A DNA stretch of 64,000 nucleotides from Yamagishiella unicocca (Eukaryota; Chlorophyta; Chlorophyceae; Chlamydomonadales; Volvocaceae). Shown one piece after another: positions 61,473-64,000 of the stretch. The translations under genes were made by a program, and so were the position numbers. Numbering within the stretch: the first letter of the stretch is position 1; the number at the start of each line of letters is the position of its first letter. Location of the stretch: contig BDSL01000002.1 in assembly GCA_003116995.1 (NCBI GenBank), positions 744,001 through 808,000 of the forward strand. The letters are read 5' to 3'. The notes under the pieces were generated by a model. The model was not told where the DNA came from. It did no database searches and worked only from the letters and a program-made list of their open reading frames with translations.

Positions 61473-64000
61473 ATGGCGTCTTCCGAGGGCATCGCCTTCC
61501 GCTGGGAGGCTTTCAACCGATGGTGCGACGAATACGCGGACCGGCACCAGGGCATGAAACCTAAGGTGGAGGACGTCAGAAAGTGAGTAGTGGCAGGCCA
61601 GGCAGCTCATAGATAGAGTATGAATACTTTCTGCTTGTTACGGGCCGCATTTGAAGGAGTCCTTGGGCGCCGTCGCCATGCAACATATGCTCGCACGCTT
61701 TCGCATATCGCATAACCTGCCGCTTGAGTAGGTGTCTTGACAGGACAAGGATAGGGGTTGGTGCGTCTGCCGATTACATGCACACGTCAGGCAGAGTTTC
61801 GGGGGATGGCAAGGCGCCGGCGCGCAACATATGTCCGGTCAGTGCTGCGGTGTGGGCAGCGCCTAGCGTCTATTGTTATTTAGGACTTTGAGTGCACCAT
61901 GCGCTGTCCTTCGGCAAGTCCTTAGCAATTCCTAGGCCCTCAACCAAACGTTGACTACTTGACCCCACGCGTCCCTCCTGCCGTTACTAGGCCGCACATA
62001 GTTAGGCCTTTATGTTCCATCGTTCTGACGTTCAGTCGATGCATTATGGCTGCAGGTGGCACCGGGAGCATGCGGAAAAAGTTTGGCCAGATAACAGCGA
62101 ACGTCCTTCAGTCTTCCTGGCAGTTAGCCACAACAAGGGGAGAAGGTGAGCACTGACAAAGTGCCTACCTATTGTGTTTTCCGGCGCCTGGGTCACTGAC
62201 ATGCGCATGCTGTGTTCCGTTCGGTGCATAACCCCCGTATTCAGGGTGCGAGGGCATAAGACTTGTGAATATTACAAGAAATACCGTGCGGGAAAGGCCG
62301 CAGAGCAGCAGGTGCGTGTCTCCCATGGGACGCAACATCGGCTCCTTGTGGCTGTCCTGGTCTGGGTTACGAAGAGGAAATGCCATAGCAAAGATTGCCT
62401 TCGCGAGTTGTTTTCTAAAACCTTGGAGGCGGAGAATTTGCATGACTGCACATGCTGCACTCACGGCGCCGGCAGGCACTAAGCAGTTTAGTCGTGCTGA
62501 ATTGTTGCCTTTGTTGGATAAGTGGGCGTTGACATCACTCACGTACCAGCGCCTTCGTTCCGGCGGTGATTCAACAATCCTACTGTGTCAGCGCCACCGT
62601 TGCTGAGTATGCCATCCCTTTCTTCCGGTTTGCAGCTTGCGGCGCGCCTGCAGCCCGCAGCCCTCTCCGGCCGCCGCATCCTTGCCGTGACGGCGGCTGC
62701 TCGCAAACTCAACACTGATTGCGCTCGTGGTGTTTCGAAGCGGTCCACGCCTGACGATGATGCGGCTCAGGAGCGGGAGCTCGATAGCCTGGAGCAGTCA
62801 GAGAAGCGGCGCCGTATCCGGTCCCTCTCTCGCCCGCACCTGTCCTCCCCAGTGCACGCCGAGCGGGCCCGATCCTCGGCGGGAAGGCGTTCCTCGTCGG
62901 AGGAGCCCTCGGAGGACCCATCTTGGGCGTCTGGAGCGGAGGCGAGCGACGACGACAGCGGATCTGCTTTGGCCGCAACGCCAGGATTCCTTGCGCGCCG
63001 CTCCGCCGCACACGCACAGCCCAGCACACGCTCGCAGCCGCACACGGGCGTGCACATCACCGTTGTCCGACGCGACGCGGAGGGACGGACCGTCCAGGTT
63101 CAGACCCAGTCGCCGCTGCACATGCAATCGAACGGGTTGCCTGCCTATGCAGCCCAGCAGGGCCTGTTCACCGCCGATAACGCGGCGATTGGATGCATGC
63201 CCAGCGGTAGCCTCCGCCAGCCTTGCCGGGCGCGGGGCAACAGCGGTGGTGCAGCCCGGGGTCGGGGCGGCGCGATCTACGAGTACGACTGCGAGGAGGA
63301 GGACGGCTCGAACGCAGATGCGGATGCTGAGGGGGCGGACATGGACTCAGACCAGCGGCCGCGGCGCACCCACAGCCGGTCTGATGGCAGCCGCCATGAC
63401 ACCCAGCAGCAGGAGGGATCGCAGGAGCTGCAGCAGCGGCCAGGCAGCGGCGCCGCGCGGGACCTGGAAGGCGAGTGGGAATGGGGCCGGCAGTGGCACC
63501 CCGGCGTTGCGCCGCAAGAATGCCGCGCCGCGCGGAGCAGCAGCACCTCCCAGCAGCCCCGCTTGCCGCACTTCACAGGGTACGTGGAGACCCCGATTGG
63601 CTCCATGCCAGTGTACCAAGTTGGCTCAAGTGGGGGCGACACACCAGCGCTCGTGCGGCGCGTCCGGGAGGGGCAATGGACTCCAGGCGCAAGGTCGCGA
63701 GCGGCCGTTACGGCGGCTGCGGCCAAGGACCCGTTGGACCTGCTGGCGCAGGCGGCCTGTGAGGCACTGGCCAGCCCTTTACCAGCGCACGACGAAGCGG
63801 CAGCCAAGGGCCAGGCGAATGCGGTTGAGCAGGTGGCGGGCATTGCCGGGGTGGGCAGGGCGCGAGGCGTTTGCCGTTCGGGTGCGAGTGAGGGCTCGAC
63901 ACACAGTGGCAACAGCGGCGATGGTGATGACGGTGGCCGGCGGGGCCGTCGCAGGGGCGGCAGCCGCGGGGCTGGGGCGCTGAGCCCTCGCGTCTGCAGC
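61473..64000 (+). CDS. Uncharacterised, probably nuclear protein (5' part; runs off window)
   Basis: Exons 61473-61582, 62056-62145, 62245-62311 and 62636 to the window edge; 544 codons so far, last exon open for 455 codons. The first ~90 residues form a compact basic/aromatic module: FRWEAFNRWCDEYADRH, DVRKWHREHAEKVWPD, PSVFLAVSHNKGR, VRGHKTCEYYKKYRAGKAAE. Evenly spaced Trp/His/Tyr and Lys/Arg suggest a DNA- or protein-binding domain, but I recognise no named family. Downstream is disordered: EKRRRIRSLSR (NLS-like), an acidic/Ser run (SSEEPSEDPSWASG), EYDCEEEDGSNADADAEGAD, Gln-, Gly- and Arg-rich stretches, and a more ordered block PHFTGYVETPIGSMPVYQVG. All three junctions are GT-AG and keep the frame. 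The end lies outside the window. Confidence 0.7.

Noticed and set aside
62727..63983. 418-codon frame in the last gene
   Set aside because: Starts inside exon 4 in another frame, while the spliced frame is open to the window edge and continues from the upstream exons.

Overview
This window is nuclear DNA of a green alga of the order Chlamydomonadales (a Chlamydomonas/volvocine relative). Exons are very GC-rich, genes are densely interrupted by short GT-AG introns, TGTAA sits downstream of many stop codons as the algal poly(A) signal, and spacers and introns are full of G/C-rich minisatellites. Products match a eukaryotic alga: cytosolic ribosomal protein S16, UTP11, DP/E2F partner, chloroplast-type TadA, plastid membrane protein and Golgi glycosyltransferases. 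The species cannot be fixed from the sequence alone.

Layout: 3-1787 (+) is the 3' part of a low-complexity gene. 1788-6561 is gene-poor and repeat-rich: a possible two-exon orphan gene, a 157-160 bp satellite and a frameshifted retrotransposon Gag-like relic. 6562-13583 (-) is a 14-exon HAD-family purine 5'-nucleotidase, divergent from a type II membrane glycosyltransferase (14783-17398, +). 18454-19731 (-) is a single-exon tRNA adenosine deaminase, divergent over 207 bp from RPS16 (19939-23139, +). 25640-26365 (+) is a chloroplast membrane protein of unknown role. 27828-29766 (-) is UTP11, divergent from a Rubisco-LSMT-like SET-domain methyltransferase (30269-35435, +). 37081-40494 (+) is a DP transcription factor with a long Gln/His tail. 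After a 4 kb gap comes an 18-exon M3-family oligopeptidase (44836-53695, -). 56353-57510 (-) and 57943-60324 (+) are two related nucleotide-sugar transferases head to head. 61473-64000 (+) is the 5' part of an uncharacterised, probably nuclear protein that runs off the window.

Exon models were built by hand: each junction was placed on a splice site that also keeps the reading frame and the family alignment. All coding lengths come out divisible by three. The genes do not form one pathway. They are housekeeping functions (translation, ribosome assembly, tRNA editing, nucleotide metabolism, cell-cycle transcription, peptide turnover) plus a glycosylation cluster of three glycosyltransferase-like genes. 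Recurrent short divergent spacers suggest shared promoters.

Most notable: an 11-nt microexon that carries the first catalytic Asp of the nucleotidase; probable GC-AG introns; a twin-arginine-like presequence in frame with the oligopeptidase; a ~170-residue insertion in TadA; a dispersed ~45 bp block, one copy lying just before the Gag-like relic; and a 35-nt exon copy inside an upstream intron of the oligopeptidase gene.
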